Shown: in pieces, positions 16,601 to 27,262 of the stretch
Layout: every line of letters begins with the position of its first letter
How positions within the stretch are numbered: the stretch's first letter is position 1
Assembly (NCBI GenBank): GCA_902794395.1
Contig: CADBHB010000008.1
Location: forward strand, 1 to 64,000
Length of the DNA: 64,000 bases
From: an uncultured Ruminococcus sp.
GTDB taxonomy: Bacteria; Bacillota; Clostridia; Oscillospirales; Acutalibacteraceae
Reading direction: 5' to 3'
Made by a program: the position numbers and the translations under genes
The notes under the pieces: model-generated
The model's input: only the letters and a program-made list of their open reading frames with translations
Database searches by the model: none
What the model was told of the DNA's origin: nothing

Positions 16601-17728
16601 GGCGTTTGTCGCCGCGACAGTGACCGCCAGCTCCTCCTTTTTTATGCCGAAGGGCTCCAGCTGTGTGTCGATCTGACCGAGCTGCTCGCGCAGAGTCTCG
16701 CGGTCCTCCTGAGGGAGGGTGGGATCTATGAGCTGCTTGAGGATGGTGGTGTAGGTTTCGTTGATAGCGTTCAGCGTTTCGAGCTTTGTAGCCAGCTCCG
16801 ACTTCTGCGAAATCAGTTCTTCGTAGTTGGTCTTTACTGTCAGCAGCGCCTGATAGGTGGTCTCGAGCAGCTGCTTGGTGGAGGTGAGGCTGGATTTTTG
16901 GTCGAGCAGATCCATTTTTGCTGAAAGCAGCTTGGTCCTGCCGTTGTCCGCCTCGTTCTGTGCCGCCGCCAGCTGGGCGGCAAGCGCCTCCTGCTGACTG
17001 TTGATGGAGGCGATGGAATCGTCTATGACCGCCGCGCCCTCCTGCGCCTGCGCGGCGCTTTCCTCAAGCTCCTGCTTGGCGGCGTTTATCTCGCCCTCGG
17101 CATCCGCGAACTGGAGATCGAGCGCCGCGTTTATCTTTTGGTTGAGTTGATTTATCTTTTCCTGCGAAAGCACGACATTTTCCTTTTCCGTCACAACGCC
17201 CTTGTTGCTGACGGAAGCGACACCGTCGATGCCGTCCAGACGGTTTAGCAGGGTGTCGCTGACAAAGCCGGAGATCTCGCGGCGATCCAAGCCCTCGTAA
17301 TCGACGGCTACCATAGCCACGGGCAGGATGTTGGGGTTTATCTTTATCAAATAAGGCGTGCCCACCGCGTCGTCCCATGAGTCGGAAAGGGTGTCCAGCG
17401 CCGAGCGAACGTCCACCGTGGCGGAGTTCATATCTGTGCCGTCCTGAAAGGTTATGACGCACATGGAGTAGTTGTCGGTAGAGGTCGACTGCACCTGCTT
17501 GACGCCGTCTATGGTGTAGATAGACTGCTCAAGCGGCTTGGTGACGGTATTCTCCACTATTTCGGGAGTTTGACCGATGTAGGTGGTGAGGATCATCGCG
17601 TAGGGGAAATCCATATTGGGAAGAAGATCGGGCGTCATCTTGGTGAACGACACCACTCCCAACACAAGGACAAGCACGACCGCTACAAAGACCGTCATCG
17701 GTTTTTTGACACTGATCTTAGATAACAT
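13694..17728 (-). CDS. RND family efflux permease with large coiled-coil insertion
   Basis: 1344 residues; the usual RND length is about 1020-1050. Both RND halves are present: an N-terminal span (TVFVAVVLVLVLGVVSF), PNMDFPYAMILTTYIGQTPE, a membrane block with AIGVGMLVDNSVVVIENTYR carrying the proton-relay region, and a C-terminal block with PIGLIAL-like VISLIGFIMLCGIIVNNGIV. Residues about 190-500, in the first exported porter domain, are a Gln/Ala/Ser-rich heptad-type coiled coil not seen in standard AcrB. In a cell without an outer membrane this could reach into the wall or replace a separate adaptor; no adaptor or outer-membrane gene is adjacent. It is co-directional with ybjQ. GAGGT precedes the ATG. 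Confidence 0.93.
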   Translation of the reverse strand: MLSKISVKKPMTVFVAVVLVLVLGVVSFTKMTPDLLPNMDFPYAMILTTYIGQTPEIVENTVTKPLEQSIYTIDGVKQVQSTSTDNYSMCVITFQDGTDMNSATVDVRSALDTLSDSWDDAVGTPYLIKINPNILPVAMVAVDYEGLDRREISGFVSDTLLNRLDGIDGVASVSNKGVVTEKENVVLSQEKINQLNQKINAALDLQFADAEGEINAAKQELEESAAQAQEGAAVIDDSIASINSQQEALAAQLAAAQNEADNGRTKLLSAKMDLLDQKSSLTSTKQLLETTYQALLTVKTNYEELISQKSELATKLETLNAINETYTTILKQLIDPTLPQEDRETLREQLGQIDTQLEPFGIKKEELAVTVAATNAALSRVDYSLEEVNRKLSELGTDTSKLDETLTTISERISQINTGVAQLDTAISGLEDNTVSVNQALATLAQQQSSADFKMSGALATLTAKQSEVSAAASQLASAQAELEKSLTSLTEQKEQAKKKADPNQLVTLDTVSGILTAQNFSMPAGYVTDDGNNRYLVRVGDTFAGEEDLSSLPLFDSKIDGIGVIKLSDVADVFLADDSDEIYAKVNGGDGIILSFTKQSNIATAAVCENINNKLAALQKEYKGLRFTTLYNQGDYINIIIKSVLQNLLMGAGLAVIILLLFLRDIKPTVIVAVSIPVSVIFAVVLMYFSGISLNIISLSGLAIGVGMLVDNSVVVIENTYRLRHKGYPAVQAALNGANQVAGAIFASTLTTVCVFLPIVFVEGITRQLFVDMALTITYSLMASLIVALTLVPAMSQRMLRRVREPKKKGEGKILKTYERSLRFVLRHKLVTILLVVAALAASGFGALSRGFSFMPSMSNTEIQVTVELDPNTTFDETVEVAKQVNAVLSEYDEFETVGVMVGNSQSLMGISAGGGANEDKGSLMAYGVLKKQHTKKSGALSKEIERQLEDINGKVTVGAGTSLSTMLGEDSVQITIYGDDLNTLKATAETVAKKLETLKGIDEVNSGVGAVSPEIRVTVNRAKAAEKGLTTAQVFQQVAAAVADEKTSTTLKTEGGKQIDIVTVKDEQQRYTPERLGAINLTYTDAKGEENKTSLSSVADIEKGEAMDTVNRQNQKRYVTVTGTVRDGYTLTDVNSRAKAMFRDYDLPKGFSIEYGGSDKATMDAMKQLVEMLILALILIYLIMVAQFQSLKSPFIIMFTIPLAFTGGFLGLLVTGFDVSVISLIGFIMLCGIIVNNGIVLVDYINILRRDGKERVEAITEAGKTRMRPILITALTTVLGLSVMALGIGTGAEMMQPLAIVCIGGLLYATLMTLYIIPLIYDAFNKKELRSVKDSELETIKE

Positions 17729-18127
17729 AGTACCTCCGTCGGAGTTGAAACGGGGTCTCCGTCACTCCACGCTAATCATTATTAGATAAGCAGAACCGCA
17801 CAATTCGCAGAGCACATTTTGCGCGGTTCGCGCAAGAATAATGCGTTGTTGCCATAATTGTAGCAAAAAGCGCATAGGGTGTCAAGGGGATTTCGCCTGT
17901 TGCGCTTATGCCCACGGGCAGGCGCTTTTCAAAGCGGCGCGCCAAGTCGCAAAAGCGCTTATCACACGTTAGGTCATACGAAAAAAACACTCACAAATAT
18001 GACTGTTTTAATTGTACAGGAGAATTATGCGCTTGTCAATCGAAAAGAGTCGGACGGGCAAAGGGCAAAAACCGTTCAAAAAAACGACAAACACGGGAAA
18101 ATGTATAGTGTTTTGGTAGGATTTTTA
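17729..18127. other. Intergenic region with a hairpin resembling a repeat end
   Basis: No gene is supported here. At 17794-17835 ACCGCACAATTCGC matches 14 bases of the right terminus of the repeat at 55260-55451 (opposite strand), and GAACCGC pairs with GCGGTTC nearby. This may be a decayed third copy of that family or chance. The rest shows nothing recognisable. Confidence 0.3.
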
Positions 18128-18156
18128 TTGAATTTATTTGAAAAGTATGATATGAT
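18128..18156 (+). promoter_or_regulatory. Promoter of the V-ATPase operon
   Basis: TTGAAT (18128-18133) and TATGAT (18151-18156) with a 17-bp spacer, about 59 bp upstream of the first subunit. GTAGGGcaactttCCCTAT just after it can form a short 5' hairpin. Confidence 0.6.
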
Positions 18157-18214
18157 ATACGTTATGTAGGGCAACTTTCCCTATATTACTTCTTCATTTA
18201 TGAAAGGAGAGAAT

Positions 18215-18526
18215 ATGGCTAAAAATATGTTGGACGCGATATGCGCCGCCGAAGAGGAATTCAGTAGGCGCGAACGCGAGGCAAAGGCACAGTCAGCGCA
18301 GACCGTAGCGCAGGCGAAAAAGGACGCCGACGCGCTGATAGCTCAGCGTGTGGAGAAGGCGAACGCCGACGCCGCGGCTACCCTTGACGCGGCAAGGTCG
18401 GAGAACGAAAAAACGCTCGCCGACGCCGACCGCGACGCGCAGAAGGAATGTGCGGCGATCTCGGCTGCCGCCGAAAAGAACCGCGACGCGGTGATAAAAA
18501 AAGCGGCGGGAACTATTTTGCGATAA
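18215..18526 (+). CDS. ntpF: V-type ATPase peripheral-stalk subunit (G/H type, NtpF-like)
   Basis: 103 residues, nearly all one charged alpha helix (FSRREREAKAQSAQTVAQAK and similar Ala/Glu/Lys heptads). This is how stator-stalk subunits look; it would pair with the E subunit as a right-handed coiled coil linking the catalytic head to subunit I. The start is the ATG at 18215 with AAAGGAG upstream; an ATG at 18200 overlaps that site. It is the first gene of the operon, as ntpF is in Enterococcus. Sequence conservation in this family is weak, so the assignment leans on position. Confidence 0.75.
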   Translation: MAKNMLDAICAAEEEFSRREREAKAQSAQTVAQAKKDADALIAQRVEKANADAAATLDAARSENEKTLADADRDAQKECAAISAAAEKNRDAVIKKAAGTILR

Positions 18527-18690
18527 AGCGGTATGGCATTATGCCGGCACGCTTATCGCGCGGCAATATCTTTTGTCGGACTGTACGAAACATAAAGGTC
18601 AGGCGGACGCCTTGCCGGACGCTTCGGTACGGACTGACGGAACATTATCGAATAAGGCGTATGCCGCGGTAAGCGCGGTTTAGCCTTAAC
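18527..18690. repeat. Dispersed palindromic repeat (MITE-like), copy 1, inside the V-ATPase operon
   Basis: The segment from about 18568 to the TTAAGGC-type end (minus strand) near 18690 aligns with the repeat at 55260-55451. Shared blocks include GACGCCTTGCCG, CTGACGGAACA and AAGGCGT-GCCGCG, with similar order and spacing. The left end forms its own hairpin (GCGATAA / TTATCGC) starting at the upstream stop codon. It contains no open frame. It separates the first subunit gene from the subunit I gene and may affect mRNA processing. Confidence 0.55.
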
Positions 18691-18742
18691 ACAGAAAAAC
18701 CTATGGCTGCCGCAAAAGCGGCAACATCGGAGGTGATGCCGA

Positions 18743-21240
<2,498 letters not shown>

Positions 21241-21277
21241 AAGCGAGTGAAGCCAACAACGAAAGGAAGGTGTCTGC

Positions 21278-21859
21278 ATGAACGGCAGTGACAGAATTTT
21301 GAGCCGTATTCACACAGACTGCGACGAAAGCGTAAGGGCGATAGAGAGCGAAGCCAAGCAGGAGCGCGACCGCATCATCGCCGAGGCGCAGCATCAGGCT
21401 GACAAACGCGCCGCCGAGATAGCCGAAAAGGCGGATCAGAAGCGCGCGCAGATGAAGGCCTCAACGCAGAGCCGTGCGCAGCTGGCAGCCAGAAACGCGC
21501 TGCTTAAACGGCGCAGACTGGAGATAGACAAGACCGTTGAAGGGCTGGAGAGCTATTTGCTCGGCCTGGAGGTACATGAATACTTTGAGGCGCTTTACCG
21601 CCTTGCCGCCCAGCTAAGGGGCAAAGGCGGCGTGGTGTTCCTCAACCAAAAGGATCTTGACCGCAAGCCCGATAACTTTGAGGCGCGGCTGCAAGCGGCG
21701 GGGCTTGACGCCACCGTCAGCGACACGCCCGCCGACATAAGCGGCGGCTTTATCCTAAAGGACGGCGACATAGAGGAAAACATGGAGTTTTCCGCCATCA
21801 TCAGCGCCAGGCGCGACGAAATTGAAGATTTCATCAATCAAGAGCTTTTCGCGCGGTAA
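21278..21859 (+). CDS. ntpE: V-type ATPase subunit E
   Basis: 193 residues. The N-terminal half is a long charged helix (RAIESEAKQERDRIIAEAQH) that pairs with the G/H-type subunit to make the peripheral stalk. The C-terminal half is a globular domain that binds the catalytic head (GGFILKDGDIEENMEFSAII is the conserved part). GAAAGGAAGG precedes the ATG. It lies between K and C as in other ntp operons, 10 bases before the C gene. Confidence 0.92.
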   Translation: MNGSDRILSRIHTDCDESVRAIESEAKQERDRIIAEAQHQADKRAAEIAEKADQKRAQMKASTQSRAQLAARNALLKRRRLEIDKTVEGLESYLLGLEVHEYFEALYRLAAQLRGKGGVVFLNQKDLDRKPDNFEARLQAAGLDATVSDTPADISGGFILKDGDIEENMEFSAIISARRDEIEDFINQELFAR

Positions 21860-21868
21860 GGGGGACTT

Positions 21869-22843
21869 ATGGCTTTATCGTATGAATTTTCCATAGGCTC
21901 CGTGCGCGCAAGAGAGACCGCGCTGTTCAACAAGACCGATCTGGAGCAGCTGCTAGTCTGCAAGGACGTCGGCGAGCTGTGCACTATGCTGACAGACAAG
22001 GGCTACGGCAGCGGCGATGACTTTGCCGCGATAGTCGAAAGCCACATGAAGGATGTTTGGGCTTACCTGCGCAGCGTTGCCCCGGACTTTGCGATCTTTA
22101 CACCGTTTTTGATACAAAATGACGTACACAACTTCAAGGTAGTGCTCAAGGGCACCATGTCCGCGCGCAGCTACTACACCGCCCTGCTGCTCTCCCCTTC
22201 TACGGTGGAGCATCAGGTGATGATCGACGCGGTGGAGCACCGCGATATGCGCGCGCTCCCCGAGTGGATGCAAGCTCCCGCCGAAAAGGCGTATGACCTG
22301 CTGGCTCACTCGGGCGACGCCAAGGCGTCGGACGCCGTGCTGGACAAGGCGCTGATGAAGGAGATGCTGCGCTTTGCGCAGGACTTCAGATCCGCGTTTT
22401 TGAAGGAGTATTTCCAAACCACTGTTTTCTATAACAATATTAAGATAGCGCTGCGTGCCGCGCGCACGGGCGCCGATAAAAACTACCTGAAAGCGGCGCT
22501 GGTGCGCCTTGACGGCTTTGACCGCGACAAGGTGACAGCCGCCGCCGTGAAGGGCAGCGACGCGCTGACAGACACGCTTTCCAAGACCGGCAGCTACGGC
22601 TGCAAACAGGCGATGGAAGCGTACAAGTCTTCGCCCTCCGACTTTGAAAAGTTCGTGGACGACAAGCTTATGACACTCGCCAAGGAAAGCTGCAAGCGCT
22701 CAAGCGAAGGCGCCGAGCCGCTGCTGGGCTACTACCTGGGCGAAGAGGCGCAGAAAAAGGCGCTCAATATCATCTACAGCGGCATAAAGACCGCTGCGGA
22801 CCGGGAGATCATCAGGGAAAGGCTGCGTGAGATATATGGCTAA
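21869..22843 (+). CDS. ntpC: V-type ATPase subunit C (d-type, rotor top)
   Basis: 324 residues, mostly helical. It forms the funnel that joins the central shaft (D and F subunits) to the proteolipid ring. The family pattern is recognisable in YEFSIGSVRARETALFNKTD, the central DVHNFKVVLKG, and LGYYLGEEAQKKALNIIYSG near the end. Length is close to normal (about 330). The start has AAGGGGGA upstream. Its stop overlaps the next gene by 8 bases. Confidence 0.93.
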   Translation: MALSYEFSIGSVRARETALFNKTDLEQLLVCKDVGELCTMLTDKGYGSGDDFAAIVESHMKDVWAYLRSVAPDFAIFTPFLIQNDVHNFKVVLKGTMSARSYYTALLLSPSTVEHQVMIDAVEHRDMRALPEWMQAPAEKAYDLLAHSGDAKASDAVLDKALMKEMLRFAQDFRSAFLKEYFQTTVFYNNIKIALRAARTGADKNYLKAALVRLDGFDRDKVTAAAVKGSDALTDTLSKTGSYGCKQAMEAYKSSPSDFEKFVDDKLMTLAKESCKRSSEGAEPLLGYYLGEEAQKKALNIIYSGIKTAADREIIRERLREIYG

Positions 22844-23165
22844 AAATATTGCGGTCCTCGGCGACAGCGAGAGCATAAAAGGCTTTTCCGCTGTCGGACT
22901 GGATATATACCCCTGCGACGAATTGACCGAAGCGGGCGCGCTGCTGCGCCGCGTGGCGGACAGCGACCGCTACGCCGTGATATATCTTACCGAAAGCGTC
23001 TATCTTTCGGTGGACAAAGTGCGCGCGCGCTATGAAGAGCGGATGAGCCCCGCAATCATCCCAATACCCGGGGTGGTAGGCAACAAGGGCACGGGCGTAA
23101 GCCGCCTGTCCTCCTTTGTTGAAAAGGCGGTCGGCTCCGACATTATCTTCAATCATCAGAATTAA
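22836..23165 (+). CDS. ntpG: V-type ATPase subunit F (NtpG-like)
   Basis: 109 residues with a small Rossmann-like fold: [20 protein letters not shown] at the start, [16 protein letters not shown] in the middle, and [19 protein letters not shown] near the end. It binds the central shaft subunit D. The ATG at 22836 overlaps the C gene and gives the canonical N-terminus; an in-frame GTG at 22827 is less likely. The A subunit follows after 14 bases. Confidence 0.92.
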   Translation: MAKNIAVLGDSESIKGFSAVGLDIYPCDELTEAGALLRRVADSDRYAVIYLTESVYLSVDKVRARYEERMSPAIIPIPGVVGNKGTGVSRLSSFVEKAVGSDIIFNHQN

Positions 23166-23179
23166 TTGAGGTGTATCAT

Positions 23180-24946
23180 TTGAAACAAGGAATAATTACT
23201 AAGGTCGCGGGTCCTCTGGTAATCGCCGAGGGTATGCGCGACGCGAATATGTTTGACGTTGTGCGCGTAAGCTCGCAGCGTCTGATAGGCGAGATCATCG
23301 AGATGCACGGCGACCGCGCGTCTATCCAGGTTTATGAGGAGACCTCGGGCTTAGGCCCCGGAGAGACCGTTGAAAGCACCGGCGCTCCGCTGTCGGTCGA
23401 GCTGGGTCCCGGCCTTATCGGCGCTATCTACGACGGCATCCAGCGCCCTCTGGACGAAATCATGAAGGTGGCGGGCACCAACCTCAAGAGAGGCATCGAC
23501 GTGCCCTCGCTCAACCACAACAAGGAATGGGACTTCACCCCCGTTGCAAAGGCGGGCGACAAGGTGAAGGCCGGCGACGTGCTCGGCACGGTGCAGGAGA
23601 CTGCGGCAGTGCTGCACAAGATCCTGGTCCCCAACAAGGTGGAGGGCACCGTCAAGGACATCCAGGCGGGCACCTTCACGCTGGACGACGTCGTGGCGGT
23701 CATCCGCACCGACGCCGGCGACACGAACGTCAAAATGTTTACCACCTGGCCTGTCCGTGTGGGCAGACCGTATAAAAAGAAGCTGTCCCCCGACATTCTG
23801 CTGACCACGGGACAGCGCCCCATCGACACCCTCTTTCCGCTTGCCAAGGGCGGCGTCGCGGCGGTGCCCGGCCCCTTCGGTTCGGGCAAGACCGTGGTGC
23901 AGCACCAGCTGGCGAAGTGGGCGGCGGCGGACATCATCGTTTACATCGGCTGCGGTGAGCGCGGCAACGAGATGACCGACGTACTCAACGAGTTCCCCGA
24001 GCTGAAGGATCCGCGCACCGGCAACTCGCTGATGGAGCGTACCGTGCTGATCGCCAACACCTCCGACATGCCCGTGGCGGCGCGTGAAGCGAGCATCTAC
24101 ACCGGCATCACCATAGCCGAGTACTTCCGCGACATGGGCTACACCGTCGCGCTTATGGCGGACTCCACCTCGCGCTGGGCAGAGGCGCTACGCGAAATGT
24201 CAGGTCGTCTGGAGGAAATGCCCGGTGAGGAAGGCTATCCCGCATATCTGGGCAGCCGTTTGGCACAGTTCTACGAGAGAGCCGGCCGCGTGCTGGTAAA
24301 CGGTACCGAGGACACCGAGGGCGCCCTGTCGGTCATCGGCGCGGTATCGCCTCCCGGCGGCGACATCTCGGAGCCGGTATCACAGGCGACCCTGCGCATA
24401 GTCAAGGTATTCTGGGGCCTGGACGCACAGCTCGCGTATAAGCGCCACTTCCCCGCCATCAACTGGCTGACCTCCTACTCGCTGTACACCGACCAGCTCG
24501 AAAAGTGGTTCGCCGAGAACGCCGCTCCCGACTTTATGGCGCTGCGCGGCAGACTGATGGCGTTATTGCAGGACGAAAGCGAACTACAGGAGATAGTGAA
24601 CCTGGTGGGTATGGACGCGCTGTCCGCGCCCGACAGACTAAAGCTCGAGAGCGCGCGCTCCATCCGCGAGGACTATCTGCATCAAAACGCCTTTGACCCC
24701 ACCGACACCTACACCTCGCTGCCCAAGCAGGTGTTGATGATGCGCGCCATCCTGAACTACTACGACAAGGCGCGCGAGGCGCTGAAGCAGGGCGCAGACA
24801 TAGAAATGCTGGTAAACATCCCCGTGCGCGAGCGCATAGGACGTTTGAAATATGAGCCTGAGGACAAGGTACAGGCTGAATTTGAGTCGATCGGATCGCA
24901 GCTTGACGCTGAGATCAGCGACGTTTTGAAAAGGAGTGATGACTGA
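23180..24946 (+). CDS. ntpA: V-type ATPase catalytic subunit A
   Basis: 588 residues. This is the ATP-hydrolysing subunit of the A3B3 head. The Walker A loop is [19 protein letters not shown] Glu-containing [18 protein letters not shown] follows, with [20 protein letters not shown] carrying Walker B and arginine-switch residues. The large non-homologous insertion typical of A subunits is present around residues 110-190 ([20 protein letters not shown]). The start is probably the TTG at 23180 ([14 protein letters not shown]), with GAGGTG 6 bases upstream; the GTG at 23171 is part of that site. Its stop overlaps the B-subunit ATG by one base. Confidence 0.97.
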   Translation: MKQGIITKVAGPLVIAEGMRDANMFDVVRVSSQRLIGEIIEMHGDRASIQVYEETSGLGPGETVESTGAPLSVELGPGLIGAIYDGIQRPLDEIMKVAGTNLKRGIDVPSLNHNKEWDFTPVAKAGDKVKAGDVLGTVQETAAVLHKILVPNKVEGTVKDIQAGTFTLDDVVAVIRTDAGDTNVKMFTTWPVRVGRPYKKKLSPDILLTTGQRPIDTLFPLAKGGVAAVPGPFGSGKTVVQHQLAKWAAADIIVYIGCGERGNEMTDVLNEFPELKDPRTGNSLMERTVLIANTSDMPVAAREASIYTGITIAEYFRDMGYTVALMADSTSRWAEALREMSGRLEEMPGEEGYPAYLGSRLAQFYERAGRVLVNGTEDTEGALSVIGAVSPPGGDISEPVSQATLRIVKVFWGLDAQLAYKRHFPAINWLTSYSLYTDQLEKWFAENAAPDFMALRGRLMALLQDESELQEIVNLVGMDALSAPDRLKLESARSIREDYLHQNAFDPTDTYTSLPKQVLMMRAILNYYDKAREALKQGADIEMLVNIPVRERIGRLKYEPEDKVQAEFESIGSQLDAEISDVLKRSDD

Positions 24947-26316
24947 TGCCAAAGGAATACCGTACGATTCGAGAGGTAGCAGGTCCTCTGATGATGATAA
25001 GCGACGTCGATGACGTAAAGTACGACGAGCTGGGCGAGATAGAGCTGCCCAGCGGCGAAACACGCCGCTGCAAGGTGCTTGAGGTAGACGGCAGCAACGC
25101 TCTGGTGCAGCTGTTTGAGTCCGCCGCGGGTATCAACCTCGCAGGCTCCAAGGTGCGCTTTTTAGGCCGCTCGATGGAGCTGCCCGTATCGCCCGATATG
25201 CTGTCGCGCGTATTTGACGGTCTGGGCAACCCGATAGACGACGGCCCCGCGCTGATACCCGAAAAGCGCATGGACGTAAACGGCACCCCCATGAACCCCG
25301 CCGCGCGCAACTACCCGCAGGAGTTTATCCAGACGGGCGTTTCCGCGATAGACGGTCTTAACACTCTGGTAAGAGGTCAAAAGCTGCCCATCTTCTCCGC
25401 GTCGGGTCTGCCCCACGCTCAGCTTGCGGCGCAGATAGCCCGTCAGGCGACCGTAAGAGGCAAAAACGAGCAGTTTGCCGTTGTATTTGCCGCTATGGGT
25501 ATCACCTTCGAGGAATCCGAGTACTTTGTGCAGTCCTTTAAGGAAACGGGCGCTATCGACCGTACCGTAATGTTCGTAAACCTCGCCAACGACCCCGCCA
25601 TTGAGCGTATCGCCACCCCGAAGATGGCGCTGACCGCCGCGGAGTATCTGGCGTTCGACCTGGGCATGCACGTGCTGGTCATAATGACCGACATCACCAA
25701 CTACGCCGACGCGCTGCGCGAGGTAAGTGCCGCGCGCAAGGAGGTTCCCGGACGCCGCGGCTACCCCGGCTATATGTACACCGACCTGGCGACCCTGTAT
25801 GAGAGAGCGGGACGTCTGCGCGGCAAGGAAGGCTCTATCACGCTTATTCCCATCCTCACCATGCCCGAGGACGACAAGACCCACCCCATCCCCGACCTCA
25901 CCGGCTACATCACCGAGGGTCAGATCATCCTCAGCCGTGAGCTGTACCGCAAGGGTGTCACCCCGCCCATCGACGTACTGCCCTCGCTGAGCCGTCTTAA
26001 GGACAAGGGCATAGGACCCGGCAGGACCAGAAAGGACCACGCGGCAACGATGAACCAGCTTTTCGCGGCATACGCGAGAGGTAAGGACGCCCGCGAGCTG
26101 ATGGTAATTCTGGGCGAGGCGGCGCTGACCGAAATGGATAAAAAGTACGCCGAGTTCGCCGAGGCGTTTGAGAGAGAGTACGTGTCGCAGGGATACGACG
26201 CAAACCGCTCCATAGAGGAAACGCTGGACATCGGCTGGAAGCTGCTGGCTATCTTGCCGAGAAGCGAACTGAAACGTATCAAGGACGATATGTTGGACGA
26301 GTACTATCCGGGTTGA
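24946..26316 (+). CDS. ntpB: V-type ATPase regulatory subunit B
   Basis: 456 residues. It is the non-catalytic partner of subunit A. It keeps the RecA-like fold ([39 protein letters not shown]), but the P-loop lysine is absent, as usual in B subunits. [20 protein letters not shown] and the arginine-finger region [20 protein letters not shown] are conserved. The ATG overlaps the stop of subunit A (ATGA-type junction), which favours coupled translation in equal amounts. Confidence 0.97.
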   Translation: MPKEYRTIREVAGPLMMISDVDDVKYDELGEIELPSGETRRCKVLEVDGSNALVQLFESAAGINLAGSKVRFLGRSMELPVSPDMLSRVFDGLGNPIDDGPALIPEKRMDVNGTPMNPAARNYPQEFIQTGVSAIDGLNTLVRGQKLPIFSASGLPHAQLAAQIARQATVRGKNEQFAVVFAAMGITFEESEYFVQSFKETGAIDRTVMFVNLANDPAIERIATPKMALTAAEYLAFDLGMHVLVIMTDITNYADALREVSAARKEVPGRRGYPGYMYTDLATLYERAGRLRGKEGSITLIPILTMPEDDKTHPIPDLTGYITEGQIILSRELYRKGVTPPIDVLPSLSRLKDKGIGPGRTRKDHAATMNQLFAAYARGKDARELMVILGEAALTEMDKKYAEFAEAFEREYVSQGYDANRSIEETLDIGWKLLAILPRSELKRIKDDMLDEYYPG

Positions 26317-26457
26317 TGATGAATTATAATACCGTGTGAAAGTGTCACTCCCGCGCAGTATCACCGCGCGGGTCGGAAGACCGCAAGGTTCTCCCAAACG
26401 ATCATACCGAAGCAAAAGCGGTATTAACAGCACTTCATACATAGTAGAGGTTATTAT
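26317..26457. other. Spacer with two hairpins between ntpB and ntpD
   Basis: No gene is seen. CCCGCGC (26350-26356) pairs with GCGCGGG (26366-26372), and ATACCG (26404-26409) with CGGTAT (26419-26424). Neither is followed by a T-run. Because A and B are needed three times per D, these structures could lower expression of the distal gene, but this is inference. Confidence 0.4.
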
Positions 26458-27117
26458 ATGGCAGTAATGAATGTAAACCCCACGCGCATGCAGCTTAGCA
26501 AGCTGAAAAAGCAGCTTACCACGGCTGTGCGGGGCCATAAAATGTTAAAGGATAAGCGTGACGAGCTGATGCGCCAATTCCTTGATCTGGTGCGTGAAAC
26601 ACGTGACCTGCGCGCCAAGGTCGAGCGGGAGCTGGAGCTGTGCAACGCCCACTTCGTCAACGCCTCTGCCGTAATGAGCAAACAGGCGCTGGACGGCGCG
26701 CTGCTGTCGCCAAAGCAGCAGGTGAATGTGGAGATCGGCGCGAAAAACGTGATGAGCGTGGAGATCCCGCAGTATGAAACCACCGCGCGCTCCTCCGACA
26801 AGGGCGACATCTTCCCCTACGGCTTCGCCTTCACCTCCTTTGAGCTGGACGATGCGGTGATGTCGCTCGACCGCGTGCTGCCCGATTTGATTTTGCTGGC
26901 GCAGTACGAAAAGAGCTGCGAGCTGATGTCCGCCGAGATAGAAAAGACCCGCCGCCGCGTAAACTCCTTAGAGCACGTGATGATCCCCCGCTATCAGGAG
27001 ACGATAAAATACATCTCGATGAAGCTGGAGGAAAACGACCGCTCAAGCCGCACAAGGCTGATGAAGGTAAAGGATATGCTGCTCGACAAGGCGCACGGCT
27101 ACAGCGAACGGCAATAA
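26458..27117 (+). CDS. ntpD: V-type ATPase subunit D (central shaft)
   Basis: 219 residues. The N- and C-terminal helices form a long antiparallel coiled coil that rotates inside the A3B3 head. The N-terminus (VNPTRMQLSKLKKQLTTAVR) and the stretch MLKDKRDELMRQFLDLVRET are hallmarks. The C-terminal part contains RRRVNSLEHVMIPRYQETIK, also conserved. GAGGT lies upstream of the ATG. It is the last gene of the operon; H and J genes found in Enterococcus are absent. Confidence 0.95.
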   Translation: MAVMNVNPTRMQLSKLKKQLTTAVRGHKMLKDKRDELMRQFLDLVRETRDLRAKVERELELCNAHFVNASAVMSKQALDGALLSPKQQVNVEIGAKNVMSVEIPQYETTARSSDKGDIFPYGFAFTSFELDDAVMSLDRVLPDLILLAQYEKSCELMSAEIEKTRRRVNSLEHVMIPRYQETIKYISMKLEENDRSSRTRLMKVKDMLLDKAHGYSERQ

Positions 27118-27135
27118 TGATTCTTTAATAGAATA

Positions 27136-27184
27136 AAAAGAGCTGACTCCGCCCCGAAAGGGCTGCCGAGCCGGCTCTTTTTTC
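27136..27184 (+). terminator. Terminator of the V-ATPase operon
   Basis: An AAAGAGC ... GCTCTTT outer stem with an inner GCCC / GGGC stem is followed by TTTTTC, about 20 bases past the ntpD stop. Confidence 0.8.
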
Positions 27185-27262
27185 TACCCGAAAAGACACA
27201 AACATTTCTAATACTAAACTCCGCGCTCTAAGTCGAGTGCGCAGTTTTGTTATTCGTATGTA

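Noticed and set aside
25162..26538. Open frame of 458 codons on the minus strand
   Set aside because: It is antisense to ntpB and the start of ntpD, both of which are certain; no promoter or ribosome-binding site supports it.
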